Shown: positions 1 through 9,100 of the stretch, piece by piece
Position numbering within the stretch: position 1 is the first letter of the stretch
How the letters are laid out: each line of letters starts with the position of its first letter
IMG/VR virus record: IMGVR_UViG_3300042945_003542
Span: 1 to 26,702 of that record
Length of the DNA stretch: 26,702 nt
Source: a virus
Direction: 5' to 3' (one strand)
The notes under the pieces: generated by a model
The model's input: the letters and a program-made list of their open reading frames with translations, nothing else
Told to the model about the DNA's origin: nothing
Databases searched by the model: none
Position numbers and translations under genes: made by a program

Positions 1-297
1 GTCGCCGAACTCAGGCGCAAGCTGCACCTGCGGAACCGGCACCATTTCGCCGCGGTTGCGCGCGTCGTAGTAGCCCTGGAACTGCTGACGTACCTGTCGC
101 GCTTGCACGCCGACCGCATCCGGTCGCATCGCAGCGGCTTCCAGCCTGCGCGAGAGTTGCAGCCCTGCGGGGCCAGCCTCCGGCACGCCGCGCTCGTGGT
201 CCTGAATGGCGAGGCTCAGCGCCTCAACCAGCTTGCGTCCGGTTCGTCGATTACCGGCGTCCGCGCCGCTTTGCGCGATCCCGTTGGGCTCGTTCAT
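1..297 (-). CDS. Partial virion protein, N-terminal 99 aa, runs off left edge
   Basis: An open minus-strand frame begins at ATG 295-297 and continues without a stop to base 1, so only the first 99 codons are present. It begins MNEPNGIAQSG and is rich in Arg, Ala and Gln, with a helical, charged stretch around residues 20-80. The start lies inside the end of the upstream 572-aa gene (47-bp overlap), as is common in this tightly packed operon. No clear Shine-Dalgarno precedes it. Its position at the distal end of the late operon, after two other Ala/Gln-rich genes, suggests the first part of a large internal or ejection protein. That is inference from position and composition only; I recognise no domain. 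Confidence 0.7.
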   Translation of the reverse strand, partial: MNEPNGIAQSGADAGNRRTGRKLVEALSLAIQDHERGVPEAGPAGLQLSRRLEAAAMRPDAVGVQARQVRQQFQGYYDARNRGEMVPVPQVQLAPEFGD

Positions 298-1969
298 TGG
301 CTTGCGTCTCGCGCAGAGGTTTCACCGCCGCTTCGGAGATGAGACCCTGCGAGATCGCCAAGGTAGCGATCCGCTCGAAGTCCGACGAGCCGCGACTCGC
401 GTGCTCCCGCAACTTCTCGCGGATCATCGCGCGGCCCTGCGGCGAGTTGAGCGTCTCGGAGCCGCCGCCGTTGACGCCGCCCACCAGCTTGTGCAGTTCG
501 TCGACCGGACGCACGACGCGCGCGGCGGGGGCCTGCGGACGCGCCGGAGCCTGCGGCTGCGGGCGAGCGCCACGCATGGACTGCGGAGCCTCCTGCATCC
601 CGCCGCGCTGCGGTGCGGCCTGCGGTTCAGCTTGCGGGGGAGCCTCGACGGGAGCGGAGCCCGCGCCGACGCGGCCGAAGTACGCCTGCTCGGCCGCCTG
701 CGGTTCCATCACCGGCTGCGCTTGCTGCGCGCCCGGAGCCGTCGGTTCCTTCATCGTGAGGAACGACATCGACGACGCGAGATCGGGCGGCGGCGGGGGC
801 GGCGGCGGGGCCGACGCGGCGCCGGGACCGGACATCCCGGACATCAACGCTTGCCCGGCCTCGCGCTGCTCCGTTGGAAGCCCGTAGGCAAGCGCGCTTG
901 CGCCCGAGAACGCTGCGCCGAGCCGCTGATCGCCAGCGATGGCGGCCTCGATGCGCGAGCGGACGTCAGGCGTGAGATTGCCACCCACGATGCGGCCGCG
1001 CCTGGCGTCCCACATGACCGGCACGCCGTTCGTCGACGCGGCCTCGAGGTCGGCCTTGAACGCCGAGCGATCCGACGCCGAAACCGTGTAGGTCTTACCG
1101 AGCGCGTCAAGCGCGCCGGGAGACACGGGAAACACGGGCTCGCCTTGCAGCATGAAGCCGCCATCGCCCTGTATCGCGCCGACCGCGCGCATCCGATCCG
1201 TCTCGGCCCCAGCGGCGCCCGTTGCCATCTGCTGCTGCTGCTGGACTTGGCCCATGAACGCCTCGGTCGCGCCAGCCTGGAACCCGTCGCCCGGCTGGAA
1301 CTGGCCCGGACCCGGAGGCCCGACCTGCGGCCCCTGCATCGACTGGAGCGTCTGCTGGAACGCCTGGAACTTCTCGGGGTCGAACCGCCCGAAGGCGTCG
1401 ACGGGGCTGCCCATCGAAGCTACGAAGCGCGTCGCGGCGTCCCGGCCCGCGCGAATCTGGCGCTGGTAGCTGTCGTTCTCCCGCGCACGCGCCATGTCGT
1501 CGGCCATCTTCTGGCGCGACGCCTGGCTATCTGCCTGCATGATGCCGAGCTGCTCGCGCTGGAGCCCCTCCATCACGCCGCGATAGCGCACGTCCTCGCC
1601 GAACTGGCGTTCGTTCAGGCCAAACGCGCGGTCCGCGTTCGCCTGGTCCATCGTGCGGCCTTCACGCCGGAACGAGAGATCGGCCCCGAACTCCGTACGT
1701 CGCTGCTCGAGCTCCGCGTTCGCGCGCCGATCCGCCGCCGCCTGCCGGATCTGCTCGAGCGTGCTCTGCGCTTCGATCTCGCGGAGCTGCTCGTCCTTGC
1801 GCTGCCGGATCTGGAGGCCGAACTGCAAGCCCTGCACGGCCTGCGCGACGGCTCCCTGGATCGCCGCAAGCTGCGACTCGGCCGCACGCGACTGCGCGCC
1901 GATCAACGACGACATCGCGCCGCCGGTGTCCTGCGGGTTGGGAGCGCCGAAGAGTTGCGGAGTCGCCAT
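251..1969 (-). CDS. Gln/Ala-rich internal (ejection-type) virion protein, putative
   Basis: The product is 572 aa and starts MATPQLFGAPN. Residues about 25-170 are rich in Gln, Arg, Glu and Ala and should form long helices or coiled coil. A Gly/Pro/Gln-rich middle (about 205-260) contains a run of five Gln. A smaller globular-looking part (about 280-375) follows. A proline-rich linker has eight consecutive prolines (bases 785-808), and the tail is very basic, ending KRRGRR. There is no signal peptide or TM segment. Proteins of this composition at this place in short-tailed phages are often internal proteins ejected with the DNA, and that is my inference; no family is recognised. The start has no Shine-Dalgarno; the preceding leader is pyrimidine-rich. 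It follows the 203-aa gene by 30 bp. Confidence 0.8.
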   Translation of the reverse strand: MATPQLFGAPNPQDTGGAMSSLIGAQSRAAESQLAAIQGAVAQAVQGLQFGLQIRQRKDEQLREIEAQSTLEQIRQAAADRRANAELEQRRTEFGADLSFRREGRTMDQANADRAFGLNERQFGEDVRYRGVMEGLQREQLGIMQADSQASRQKMADDMARARENDSYQRQIRAGRDAATRFVASMGSPVDAFGRFDPEKFQAFQQTLQSMQGPQVGPPGPGQFQPGDGFQAGATEAFMGQVQQQQQMATGAAGAETDRMRAVGAIQGDGGFMLQGEPVFPVSPGALDALGKTYTVSASDRSAFKADLEAASTNGVPVMWDARRGRIVGGNLTPDVRSRIEAAIAGDQRLGAAFSGASALAYGLPTEQREAGQALMSGMSGPGAASAPPPPPPPPDLASSMSFLTMKEPTAPGAQQAQPVMEPQAAEQAYFGRVGAGSAPVEAPPQAEPQAAPQRGGMQEAPQSMRGARPQPQAPARPQAPAARVVRPVDELHKLVGGVNGGGSETLNSPQGRAMIREKLREHASRGSSDFERIATLAISQGLISEAAVKPLRETQANERAQRDRAKRRGRR

Positions 1970-1999
1970 GACGGATCAGGAGAAGAGGTTGCCGAATCC

Positions 2000-2611
2000 C
2001 TACGCTGCGCCGCCCGCGCCAAGCAGGCCGCCCGCCAGCGAAGCGAAGCCGCCGATCCCGGCCGCCTTGCTCGACGCCTTCGCCGCCTTGTCGGCCGCCC
2101 ACTTCTGCATCCCCACCGAGTCGTAGTACGCCTCGATCTGGTTGAGCGCGTTGAGCACCTGCGCCGAAAGGTCCATCTGGCCCTGCGCCATCTGGCCGCG
2201 CGCACCAGCGGCGAGCCCGCCAAGCTGCCCCGCGAACTGCATGTTCGCCTGCGGCGTGAAACGCCCGATGGCCGCCGCCGGGTTCACGCCGAGCATGGCG
2301 AGTTGATCGCCGAGCTGCCGCTGCGAGTCGCGGAAGATCCCGCCCTGCGTGGCGAGATTCTGGCCGAGCGCGCCCATCGTCGCCTCGCGGATCAGCGGGA
2401 GAGCGTCCTGCGCGTACTGCTCCACGCGCTGCGGAGCGCCCGTGGTCAGGAAGTACGGCGTCACGCCCTTCACTGGAGCGCCGGGATGCCCGTAGCTCGA
2501 GTACGCGCCCGTGAACTGCCCGGAGCCCGGCGTCACAGTCGGCGCCGGCCCCTTCGGCTTGTTGACGCCGTACGGGTCGAATCCTTGGGAGTAGCCGGGC
2601 TGTGCGTACAT
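2000..2611 (-). CDS. Ala/Gly-rich structural or internal virion protein, putative
   Basis: The product is 203 aa. The N-terminal 50 residues are Gly/Pro/Tyr-rich (MYAQPGYSQGFDPYG) and probably unstructured. A helical middle follows (about 60-170, with many Gln, Ala and Leu). The C-terminal tail is small and Ala/Gly-rich with a hydrophobic character (GGFASLAGGLLGAGG), reminiscent of the membrane-active tails of small phage ejection proteins. A strong Shine-Dalgarno (CGGAGG, about 6 nt before ATG) supports the start. It lies between a small beta-rich gene and the 572-aa protein, so a minor virion or ejection protein is the likeliest role. That role is inferred from context; no family is recognised. 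Confidence 0.8.
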   Translation of the reverse strand: MYAQPGYSQGFDPYGVNKPKGPAPTVTPGSGQFTGAYSSYGHPGAPVKGVTPYFLTTGAPQRVEQYAQDALPLIREATMGALGQNLATQGGIFRDSQRQLGDQLAMLGVNPAAAIGRFTPQANMQFAGQLGGLAAGARGQMAQGQMDLSAQVLNALNQIEAYYDSVGMQKWAADKAAKASSKAAGIGGFASLAGGLLGAGGAA

Positions 2612-2630
2612 GGGAACCTCCGGGTGAATC

Positions 2631-2963
2631 CTACACGCTCAGCGGGTACTCCAAGAGCGTCAGCGTGCAGTCGATGGCCGCGGCGGCGGTTGCGATCGCC
2701 AAGATCGACGTGTCCGGCTCGAGCACCATGCGCACAGAGCCGAGGTCGTAGCCGTTCGTCGCCGTGCCTACCGCGCCCAACGACTGTCCGGCGATCTGCG
2801 TGCTTCCCGCGCGCGTGCGCACGAACACCGAGCCCGTCGCGGTCGAGCCCGACTTGTTCAGCATCCGCAGCGAAACGAGCACGGCCCAGCGATCCGCCGG
2901 AGCCCGGTAGAGCACCTGCTCGCCTGCGGTCAGCTCTCCGTTCAGCGTGCGCGGCGTCGGCAT
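2631..2963 (-). CDS. Small beta-rich structural protein, unknown
   Basis: The product is 110 aa from the ATG at 2963, which overlaps the stop of the preceding 61-aa gene as TGATG. This is preferred over an in-frame upstream GTG. The sequence alternates short hydrophobic and Thr/Ser/Gly stretches (VLVSLRMLNKSG, then IDCTLTLLEYPL), typical of a compact beta-sandwich. The C-terminal pattern resembles the end of the 201-aa protein at 10370..10975, hinting that the two share a fold. It could be a small decoration, fibre-tip or tail-hub accessory protein. The function is unknown; the operon position supports only a virion role. Confidence 0.75.
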   Translation of the reverse strand: MPTPRTLNGELTAGEQVLYRAPADRWAVLVSLRMLNKSGSTATGSVFVRTRAGSTQIAGQSLGAVGTATNGYDLGSVRMVLEPDTSILAIATAAAAIDCTLTLLEYPLSV

Positions 2964-3148
2964 CAGAGCACCCACGGAAGAGGATCGCTGCTCGCCATGA
3001 TCGGCGCTGCGGGCGGGGCCTCCATGTTGGAGCGCTCCATCACGCGACGAATCGACGCCTCGAGCACGCGCTGCACGGCGGCGGCGTCGTACTCACGCGG
3101 CACTTGGTCGAGCTGGATGGGCTCAGGTTGGATCGGTGTCGGACACAC
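2963..3148 (-). CDS. Small Pro/Glu-rich protein, unknown
   Basis: The product is 61 aa with a GTG start at 3148, overlapping the end of the 1008-aa gene by 26 bp. Its stop overlaps the next gene's ATG as TGATG. The sequence is Pro- and Gln-rich at the N terminus, has a short amphipathic helix in the middle (about residues 22-42, ending SIRRVMERS), and ends with Pro-rich text and PLPWVL. A GAGG sequence lies about 10 nt upstream of the GTG. It fills the gap between two confident genes with coupled overlaps on both sides, which is the main reason to call it. Function is not recognisable. Confidence 0.6.
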   Translation of the reverse strand: MCPTPIQPEPIQLDQVPREYDAAAVQRVLEASIRRVMERSNMEAPPAAPIMASSDPLPWVL

Positions 3149-6100
3149 GGAACACGACCTCGATGATCTCGAAGGGCGAATCAGACTCGAACCGGAACTT
3201 GAAATGCCGGGCGTTCAGGTGCCCGATGTCGAAGCGCGTGACGGCGCGCGCGGCGGTGTCGATCTGGCTCGCTGGCGGGTTGGATGCGTGCGGGATCAGC
3301 GAGCGCGCGGTCGCGTTGTCGTCCAGGAACGCCGACACGGTGATCGCGCCGGTCCCGAGCGTCGTCGTCACGTCCAGGTAGCGGGCGCGCTTGACGCTCT
3401 CGCTGTCCTCGAAGTCGAGCCACCGCGTCTCCCACACGCGCGGAGACACGCCCAGCTTGATCGCGTCGCCGTTGGCGGGAGGTGCGCTCGCGGGCCGATC
3501 GAGGAGGATGAGCCCTGCTTCTCCACCCAGCGCAACACCTCGCTGGTTTCCCCACGAGACAACCGCCCCGCGCGGACCCGCGAGCGCGAGATCGAGAGTA
3601 CCACTCGCCACAACGATCTGCGTGGTGGTGCTGCCGACGCCGGCCACGAGCGCCGAAGCGCCGTGCGTCGCCGCGGCCCCGAGCATGAACAGCCCCGTGT
3701 CCTGGCGGTCCAGCCAGACGAAGAAGCCTTCCTCGGTTCCGCCGACGAACTCGCCGACCTCGCCCTCGTCGGTCGCGTGATCGCACAGCGCCGTGAGGTT
3801 GGGGGACTCGTACCGCGAGAAGCGCAGGCCGCCGCCGAACGGCTCCGCGCTCAGCCGGTGGCTCGTGTCCAGCGCGTCGCGCTCGCGCAGCGTCATCACG
3901 ATCTGGCTGCGGCGCGGGTTCACGGCCGCCACAGCGCGCAACGCGGCGCCGGGCTCGACGCCGTTCTCGAACAACTCGCGCACGTTCGCGCCGACCCAGC
4001 GCGGGATCCCCGAGCCGTCGTAGGCGTACACGCCGCGCTTGCCCCAGAACAGCAGCACGCCCTCGTGCTCGATGAGAGCCGCTCCGCTTGACGCCCCGAA
4101 CGTCTTGCTCACAACTTCGCTCTGTGCGGCCCCCTGGCGCAGCACGGCGCGGTGCATCGTGTCGCGCTTCGTGATGACCAGTCGGCCGTTGAAGTCGCGC
4201 AGGCCCGTGATGCCCTCGCGCGAAGCGTCGGGCACGGCCACGATGTTCTCGGCGGGGAACGCGAGCGGCCGGTTCGGCTTCGAGAACACGGCCACGTCCG
4301 GGAAGTCGGTCGGCTCGCCCTCGTCGCTGTTCACCCAGCGCTTCAAGTTGCCGCACACGAGCGAGCCCTGAGACACCTCGAGCACGCTGCAATCGGGCGG
4401 CGGCCAGTTGTCGAACTCCAGGGGCAACCCGCGCGCGAGCTCGTCCAGCGTCGGCGAGAACGAGGTGCTTGTCGCGCCCTTGGGAACCTCGGCGACCTTG
4501 AAGAACGAGAACGTGCCGGGCAGCGTCGCGTAGACCCACGTTTCGATCTCGCCGCGGTCGGGCGATGCGGGCAAGTCCAGGAGTTGGACTTCGATCTTGC
4601 TGCTCGTGTTGCTGGCGTCGTCGCCCGCCGGGTCGATCTCCAGTTCGGGACCGGGCGCGGACACCTGGGCCTGGGCCGGGTCGTAGAACGCGCAGCGCAC
4701 GCGAAACTTCTTGCTGAGCTCGCCGCGTTCGCGCAGGAACTTCCACGTCGGCGTGGTCGCTCGCGCGCTCGAGGCCGCCGCGGTGATCGCCACCTGCATC
4801 TTCTCGTTCGGCTTGGAACTGGCCGCGTCGGCAAGTCCGTAGGGCTGCGTGTCGACCGCGGTGAAGGCGTCGGCCGCCGACTCGTTCGCGTGCAGTTCTC
4901 CGGGGCCGGCGATGCCCGCGGTGAAGATTTCCGTGTTGCCGAACAAATCGCATCCGTCGTCCGCGAGGTCGGCGTTGAGGCCGCCGCCGGTGGCGCTGTT
5001 CGACGGCTCGAAGATCGCCGGTGCCGCGCCCGCTTCCACGGTGTACGCAAACGACGCGAACTCGCCAACGAACGGCATCACGCCGCTGGACGCATCCAGC
5101 GCAAGGTGCGAGCCGAACAGTTCGATGGGGTAGCTCGACTGGTCGACGTTCTCGCTGTCGGCGAAGCCCTCGGACTTGATGAGCTTGACGCCGGTGTAGA
5201 CGCCGCCCGGATCGCTCACGAGCGTCGAAAGGTCCGGCGCCGCGCCCGTGATCGGGTCCACGACGTTCACCACCGTCGACGAAGTGAAGGCGTTGATGAC
5301 GAACGACTGGCCCGCGAAGGGTCCGGTCCCTGGGCAGAACAGCATCCCCAGGAAGTCGGCGGTGAAGCACGCCGCGCTCGCCGTCACCTGGCCCGCTGCG
5401 TTGCCCGTGAAAGTGCGGTCGTTGCGCGAGACGAGGCCCGTTCCCGACGAGTCCGCGACGCTCTGCTCCAAATCGGTCGTGAACCCGACGAACTGGCGCA
5501 CGCTCGAGCTCGGCTTGTAGTCCCACGTCCGGCGCAGGAAGTTCGACGCCGAGGTCTTGCGGAACCGGCGCACCAGCAGCACGTCGTTCAGCGTCGATGC
5601 CGTGAGCCCAAAGAGCGTGTCTCGCCAGCAGCCAGATCCGAGCGTCTTGCTGGGGTAGCGCTTGCGCACATAGACGTAGTGCCAGTGGTGCGGGTCGAAC
5701 ACGGGCACGGAGGTTTCGATCCACACCTCGCGCTTCTGCACCGTGTCGTACCAGCCGACGCGCGCCTTGCCGTCGAGCATGTCGACGAAAATCCCGCCCG
5801 ACGCTGCGCTCTCGCCCTTGCTCGAGAACAGCAGGCGTCGCCCGTTGATCGAGTGCGGCTTGACCAGGCACTTGAACGCGAACACGTCGGCGCTGCCCGG
5901 CGTGAGCGCCGTGGGCTCGAACGCCATTTCGGTATCCCACCGCTGGTAGAGGTAGGCGTTCCCGTCGGTCTGGTAGTGGAAGATCGCGCCGTCGCTCGCC
6001 GAGGACGGGCCGATGGGGTCAGCGTCGGGATTGGCGACCGATGCGTCGCGCGCGTTCGGCTTCCACAGCGGCGCACCGCGGCGCAGCTTGAAACGCGGCT

Positions 6101-6149
6101 CCGACACCGGCGGGCGCACTCCCGCGTGCTTGGCGCTAGGGACGGACAT
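3123..6149 (-). CDS. Tail-hub/stabilisation-type virion protein with LamG-like domain (C-terminal part of a split family?)
   Basis: The product is 1008 aa. Residues about 75-175 look like a LamG/concanavalin-A-type beta sandwich. Residues about 480-570 carry a fibronectin-like module (start KKFRVRCAFYD), then a DNWPPPD element (about 580). The segment at about 650 (ITGLRDFNGRLVITKRD) and that at about 700 (GVLLFWGKRGVYAYDG) look like propeller blades. This order is familiar from large phage hub or stabilisation proteins that sit below the portal in short-tailed phages. What is unusual is that the usual N-terminal part of such proteins appears to be in the upstream 1408-aa gene, which overlaps by 14 bp in another frame. 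A GGGAGG sits 7 nt before this ATG, so independent initiation is also possible. Confidence 0.8.
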   Translation of the reverse strand: MSVPSAKHAGVRPPVSEPRFKLRRGAPLWKPNARDASVANPDADPIGPSSASDGAIFHYQTDGNAYLYQRWDTEMAFEPTALTPGSADVFAFKCLVKPHSINGRRLLFSSKGESAASGGIFVDMLDGKARVGWYDTVQKREVWIETSVPVFDPHHWHYVYVRKRYPSKTLGSGCWRDTLFGLTASTLNDVLLVRRFRKTSASNFLRRTWDYKPSSSVRQFVGFTTDLEQSVADSSGTGLVSRNDRTFTGNAAGQVTASAACFTADFLGMLFCPGTGPFAGQSFVINAFTSSTVVNVVDPITGAAPDLSTLVSDPGGVYTGVKLIKSEGFADSENVDQSSYPIELFGSHLALDASSGVMPFVGEFASFAYTVEAGAAPAIFEPSNSATGGGLNADLADDGCDLFGNTEIFTAGIAGPGELHANESAADAFTAVDTQPYGLADAASSKPNEKMQVAITAAASSARATTPTWKFLRERGELSKKFRVRCAFYDPAQAQVSAPGPELEIDPAGDDASNTSSKIEVQLLDLPASPDRGEIETWVYATLPGTFSFFKVAEVPKGATSTSFSPTLDELARGLPLEFDNWPPPDCSVLEVSQGSLVCGNLKRWVNSDEGEPTDFPDVAVFSKPNRPLAFPAENIVAVPDASREGITGLRDFNGRLVITKRDTMHRAVLRQGAAQSEVVSKTFGASSGAALIEHEGVLLFWGKRGVYAYDGSGIPRWVGANVRELFENGVEPGAALRAVAAVNPRRSQIVMTLRERDALDTSHRLSAEPFGGGLRFSRYESPNLTALCDHATDEGEVGEFVGGTEEGFFVWLDRQDTGLFMLGAAATHGASALVAGVGSTTTQIVVASGTLDLALAGPRGAVVSWGNQRGVALGGEAGLILLDRPASAPPANGDAIKLGVSPRVWETRWLDFEDSESVKRARYLDVTTTLGTGAITVSAFLDDNATARSLIPHASNPPASQIDTAARAVTRFDIGHLNARHFKFRFESDSPFEIIEVVFRVSDTDPT
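6136..6149 (-). other. Candidate +1 frameshift / reinitiation junction
   Basis: The 1408-aa frame ends GTC CGT CCC TAG. The next frame starts at an ATG 13 nt upstream of that end and reads through the same bases as GTC CCT AGC. If the proline tRNA on CCC slipped forward one base to CCT, translation would continue in the 1008-aa frame and join VYVRP to SAKHAGVRPP. CCC followed by a stop is a known type of +1 slip site in some phage structural genes. A GGGAGG at the proper distance from the ATG makes ordinary initiation equally possible. Confidence 0.4.
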
Positions 6150-9100
6150 ACACCGGCCTCCCGCCCGTGGTGACGAACAGAGACGCGCCGTACAGGCCCC
6201 AACTCGCCGGGTTGTCGTGCAGGCCCATTTCGTGGAAGAGGCTGATCGCCGGGTGCGATTCGATCACTCCGTACTGCGCGCCGCCAGAGTCGAGCGTCTT
6301 GTGCCCCACGCCTTCGGGCGCCGCGAGCGCTAGGAACGTCGGGCTTGCGTCCGCGAGCGCCTCCGGCTGGAACCCCGAGGATGCGGCTCCGGCGCGAGCA
6401 GCGACGCGCGCAAGCAGCCCGCCGAGGCCATGCACGCGACCGTGCAAACGGTCAGGCCGAAGAACCTCGCCGCCGACGGCCCCGTCGGTGAATGTGCGCG
6501 CCGAGCGCGGCTCCGCGTAGGACGCCCGCGCGACGCCCAGCAGCACCGAGCAGCCCGTGATGGGCACGACGTTCGCCAGGTCCAGCCACGATCCCGCGGC
6601 CGCGCCGTTCTCCGTCGCCAGCAGCCGCACCGACACCGGGCGCCCGTTGACGAAGCACAGCACGCCGCTCGAAATCCAGGAATTGGACTGCGCGCCGACC
6701 AGCGTGAATCGAACGTGGGTCCACTCGCCCGGCGTCAGCGCCGCAGCGCCGCGCGCGACGAACAGGCCGCCGTCGGGACGGTTCGTGCCGTCGAACGTCG
6801 CGGTCGATCCGATGGCGAGCTCCGGCGAGCCGTTCGCCAGGCGCAGCCACAGGTGAACCTTGTGCTGCCCGGCCGAGCCGCTCGCGTTGCGCATCGGGTT
6901 CGTCGACAGCGAGCCCACCCAGAGGATCGTCTGGAAGTCGGCCAGGCCGTCGAGCTTGACCCAGGCGTCGATCGAGAACTGCGTCCCCAACCGCGCCGAG
7001 GTGACCTCGAGCCCCGTCGCAGTATCGAAGCGCACGGCGTCGCCCTCGAGCGGAACGTAGGACCCCGATTCGCGCACGCGCGTCGCGCGCATGTGCAGGC
7101 TGCGCTTGATCGTGTCGGTCGGTCCCTCGATGCGCCAGCGGTCGTCGGCGAGGTACAGAGCCCCGCGGGTCGCCGCGAACAGGTCGCCGCGGTGCGATCG
7201 CATCCCGAGCACCGGATTGCGCCGCGGAATCGAAGGAGCACGCCACCAGCGCGGCGCCGCGTCCAGCGCCACGACGGCGGGCGAATACGTGCGGATGCGC
7301 CACTCGGCGGCGCATGGCGCGATGTTGGCGAACACCTCGCGCGTGAGCGCCGCCTCGCTGGGAACCGTCACGCCGACCTCGAACGGGTCCGACATCGACG
7401 TCTGCACCGTGACGTGCGAGAGATCGTCCTCGAAGGCCGTGTAGCCGATGACTCGGAAGCTCGCCGCGGCTGCGTTCCGCATCGTCGGGCCGTCAAAGGG
7501 CCGCGAGAGCGTGATGCTCGATCCCGACGCCGAGGGCGCGTAGTAGAACTCGTCCAGCACCAGCGGGGCCGTGTCGTCTTGCCGCACTTCCAGCGTGTCG
7601 CGCGAGACGCGCAACAGCGTTTCAGCTACAGCCTCGAGCGTGTCCTCCGGCTGGCCGGCGAAGAACGCCAGGCCATCCGCCGACGTCACCGTCGCCGAGT
7701 CACGCGTCACGTTCACGCCCGGCGCCGAAGGCCCCAGCGGGCGCAGCAGGTCGGCCCGCGTGAGCTTCCCAGGAGGCAGCGCGCGGCCGCCGGTCAGCTT
7801 CCCCGTCCCGGCAGCCGTCACGCCGCCGCTCGCAGCAGGCAGCGCCCCAGGAGCCGCCACGCCGAACACCCGCACGTCCTCGACGATCAGGCGCGCGCTC
7901 AGCTCGTCGGCTCGCAGCGAATCCGGGCGCCACGCGCCGCCGATGGTCACGACCGAGCGCAGCAGGTCGCGCTTGGGGATCGTCAGCGTCGAGAAGTAGG
8001 CGAACTCGGCCCCAGCGGGATCACCAGCCGCCGGGCTCAGCACGCTCTTGGGCGTCGCCGCCAGATAGACGCGGTACTCGTTCGCGTTGCCCGTCGACTG
8101 CACGCCGATCTGGATGCGGATGCGCTCGCCGACCCACTCGGCCGTGGTCGAGAAGTTCGCCACCGGCCCGGTCGACCAAGGCTCGACCGCCACTGCCACC
8201 GAGCCCGTCTCGTTGTCGAGCGTGGTGTCGACCTCGAGCGTGAAGCCCTGCGGGAAGAAGAACGGATCGGAGCCAAGCGCGAAGTCCACCACGCTCGCGT
8301 TCCACAGCCGCAACATGGGACGCGCCGCCACGTCCAGCCCCGTGTTGTCCTCGCGCAATTCCCACGAGGCCAGGACCGGCGCCCCCTGCGTTCGGCGCTG
8401 CGTCGAGCCCACAGGCACCTCGCGCCCGTAGTACGCCTGCGGGATCACGCACGAGAACTCGATGGCGAACCCCGACGAGCCGGAGCGGAACATTTCGGTC
8501 AGCTCGCGCCGGAGAACGCTGTCGTCCTCCATGTCCAGCGTCAGCGCCTCGCCCTCGCCGCTCAGGAACAGCTTGCCCGCGCCGCGCCCGAGCGTGTACG
8601 GCGCGAGGAACGCCGTGTTCCCCAGCACGAGCTCGCGCAGCGCCGCGCCGCCCGCGTCGTCCAGCGGCCACGCGCCCACGAGGCTCGACACGTCCTGCTC
8701 GGCCAGGTCGTCCGGCAGCGAGTACGACGCCAGCGAGAAGCGCGCCCGCGCCGTCGTCAGGTCGCGCGCCGTCGTCCAGATGCGGAAGCTCGAGAGCCGC
8801 AGCGGGCGCTGATGCCAGCGGAACACGATCACAAAGAACGGCGACGACGTGAATCCCGTGACCGCCGAGAAGTTGTCGGCGCGGTTCAGCCGGAAGTTGC
8901 CCGCGACCTCGGTGTAAGTGCCGATGCGGATGCGCCCGCCGCGGACACTCGCCGGCGTCGCGCCGCTCTGGTTTCCCCACAGTGCCGCCCAGCAGTTGCG
9001 CAGCGCCTCGCTCGTGTTCGCCACAGCCTGACCCGGCACAGCGCCCGTCCCCGTGTTGAACAGGCCCGGCCACGGAGCGGCCGCGCTCGCCAAATCCAGC

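Noticed and set aside
206-3166. 986-aa plus-strand frame
   Set aside because: Antisense shadow of confident minus-strand genes; Arg/Leu/His-rich text with no domain or ribosome site. GC-rich DNA leaves such frames open.
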